Assembly: GCA_913045135.1 (NCBI GenBank)
Contig: CAJWQD010000009.1
Span: forward strand, 1 to 56,344
DNA length: 56,344 nt
Reading direction: 5' to 3'
Source of the DNA: an uncultured Flammeovirgaceae bacterium
GTDB taxonomy: Bacteria > Bacteroidota > Bacteroidia > Cytophagales > Cyclobacteriaceae
In this document: positions 56,155-56,344 of the stretch, in pieces
Layout: every line of letters begins with the position of its first letter
Numbering within the stretch: the stretch's first letter is position 1
Translations under genes and position numbers: made by a program
Notes under the pieces: model-generated
What the model was told of the DNA's origin: nothing
Databases searched by the model: none
Seen by the model: only the letters and a program-made list of their open reading frames with translations

Positions 56155-56344
56155 ATGACAATAAAGCAGCATTTTCGAAAAAATATAGTTTTGGCGACTC
56201 CTGTCATAATTGGACAATTGGGACATATCATGGTCTCGGTTGCTGACACTGTTATGGTGGGTAAGTTGGGTGTCATTCCTTTGGCAGGGGCTACATTTGC
56301 AACAGCTATTTATCATGTTTTTATGCTGTTTGGATTGGGGGTAA
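56155..56344 (+). CDS. MATE family efflux transporter, 5' part
   Basis: The first 63 codons of a gene that runs off the window edge. The translation starts MTIKQHFRKNIVLATPVIIG and continues QLGHIMVSVADTVMVGKLG, which is the first membrane helix and following loop of NorM/DinF-type MATE transporters; a second helix (YHVFMLFGLGV) begins at the edge. These carry drugs or metabolites out in exchange for sodium ions or protons. Subfamily cannot be told from this fragment. Confidence 0.88.
   Translation, partial: MTIKQHFRKNIVLATPVIIGQLGHIMVSVADTVMVGKLGVIPLAGATFATAIYHVFMLFGLGV

Noticed and set aside
56119-56316. 65-codon minus-strand frame at the right edge
   Set aside because: Antisense to the clear MATE transporter start; no content of its own.

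Overview
The window is AT-rich chromosomal DNA from a member of the Bacteroidota, most likely a gliding or Cytophagales-like lineage. Four things point there. A gldH lipoprotein gene and adjacent porU and porV genes of the type IX secretion system (T9SS) are present, with a T9SS-type C-terminal domain on a large secreted protein. Many lipoproteins start with short hydrophobic leaders ending in S-C or G-C. Promoters have the TAnnTTTG form of this phylum. Families typical of the phylum occur (GWxTD protein, DUF1080/PA14, SusC-like N-terminal extension on the TonB receptor). No phage, integrase, intact transposase or CRISPR array was seen.

Layout. 1-3.4 kb: a three-gene operon (small lipoprotein, ZnuD-like TonB-dependent receptor, Fur/Zur-type repressor) behind a perfect 15-bp palindrome, TGCAACATTGTTGCA, that overlaps its promoter. 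3.7-12.5 kb: a run of minus-strand exported enzymes: a multicopper oxidase, an M49 (DPP III-like) peptidase, and an operon of a DUF1080-PA14 lipoprotein, a propeller protein with an azurin-like copper domain, and a polysaccharide deacetylase. 12.8-22.4 kb: a loose accessory region with wide gene-poor gaps. It holds lipoproteins, a solitary Stealth phosphotransferase, an esterase, a Kazal-type inhibitor lipoprotein, tRNA-Ala(GGC) with its terminator, a diverged direct repeat, a SPOR protein, a DUF1826 gene, gene remnants and a decayed second copy of the tRNA-Ala. 22.4-51.1 kb: dense housekeeping DNA with close spacing and short overlaps. It includes rlmB, a mannose-1-phosphate guanylyltransferase gene, recQ, purD, gldH, hemA, a WG-repeat protein, the MBL-pssA-porU-porV-M16 operon, an oxidoreductase/outer-membrane protein/YicC/MazG/DUF2721 operon, comB, gcvT, xth and rnhB. 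51.1-55.2 kb: a 1342-residue sortilin-like protein with a T9SS sorting domain. It is followed by about 1 kb without genes and the start of a MATE transporter cut by the window edge.

How the genes may work together. The most interesting link is long-range. The palindrome in front of the receptor/repressor operon recurs, as a 23-bp perfect palindrome, about 21.6 kb further on, upstream of the DUF1826 gene. DUF1826 is a family known from zinc-limitation (Zur) regulons in other bacteria. The simplest reading is a small metal-starvation regulon run by the Fur-family protein encoded here. In the core region PorU and PorV would process and shuttle cargo such as the sortilin-like protein; a catalytically dead M16 homologue shares their operon.
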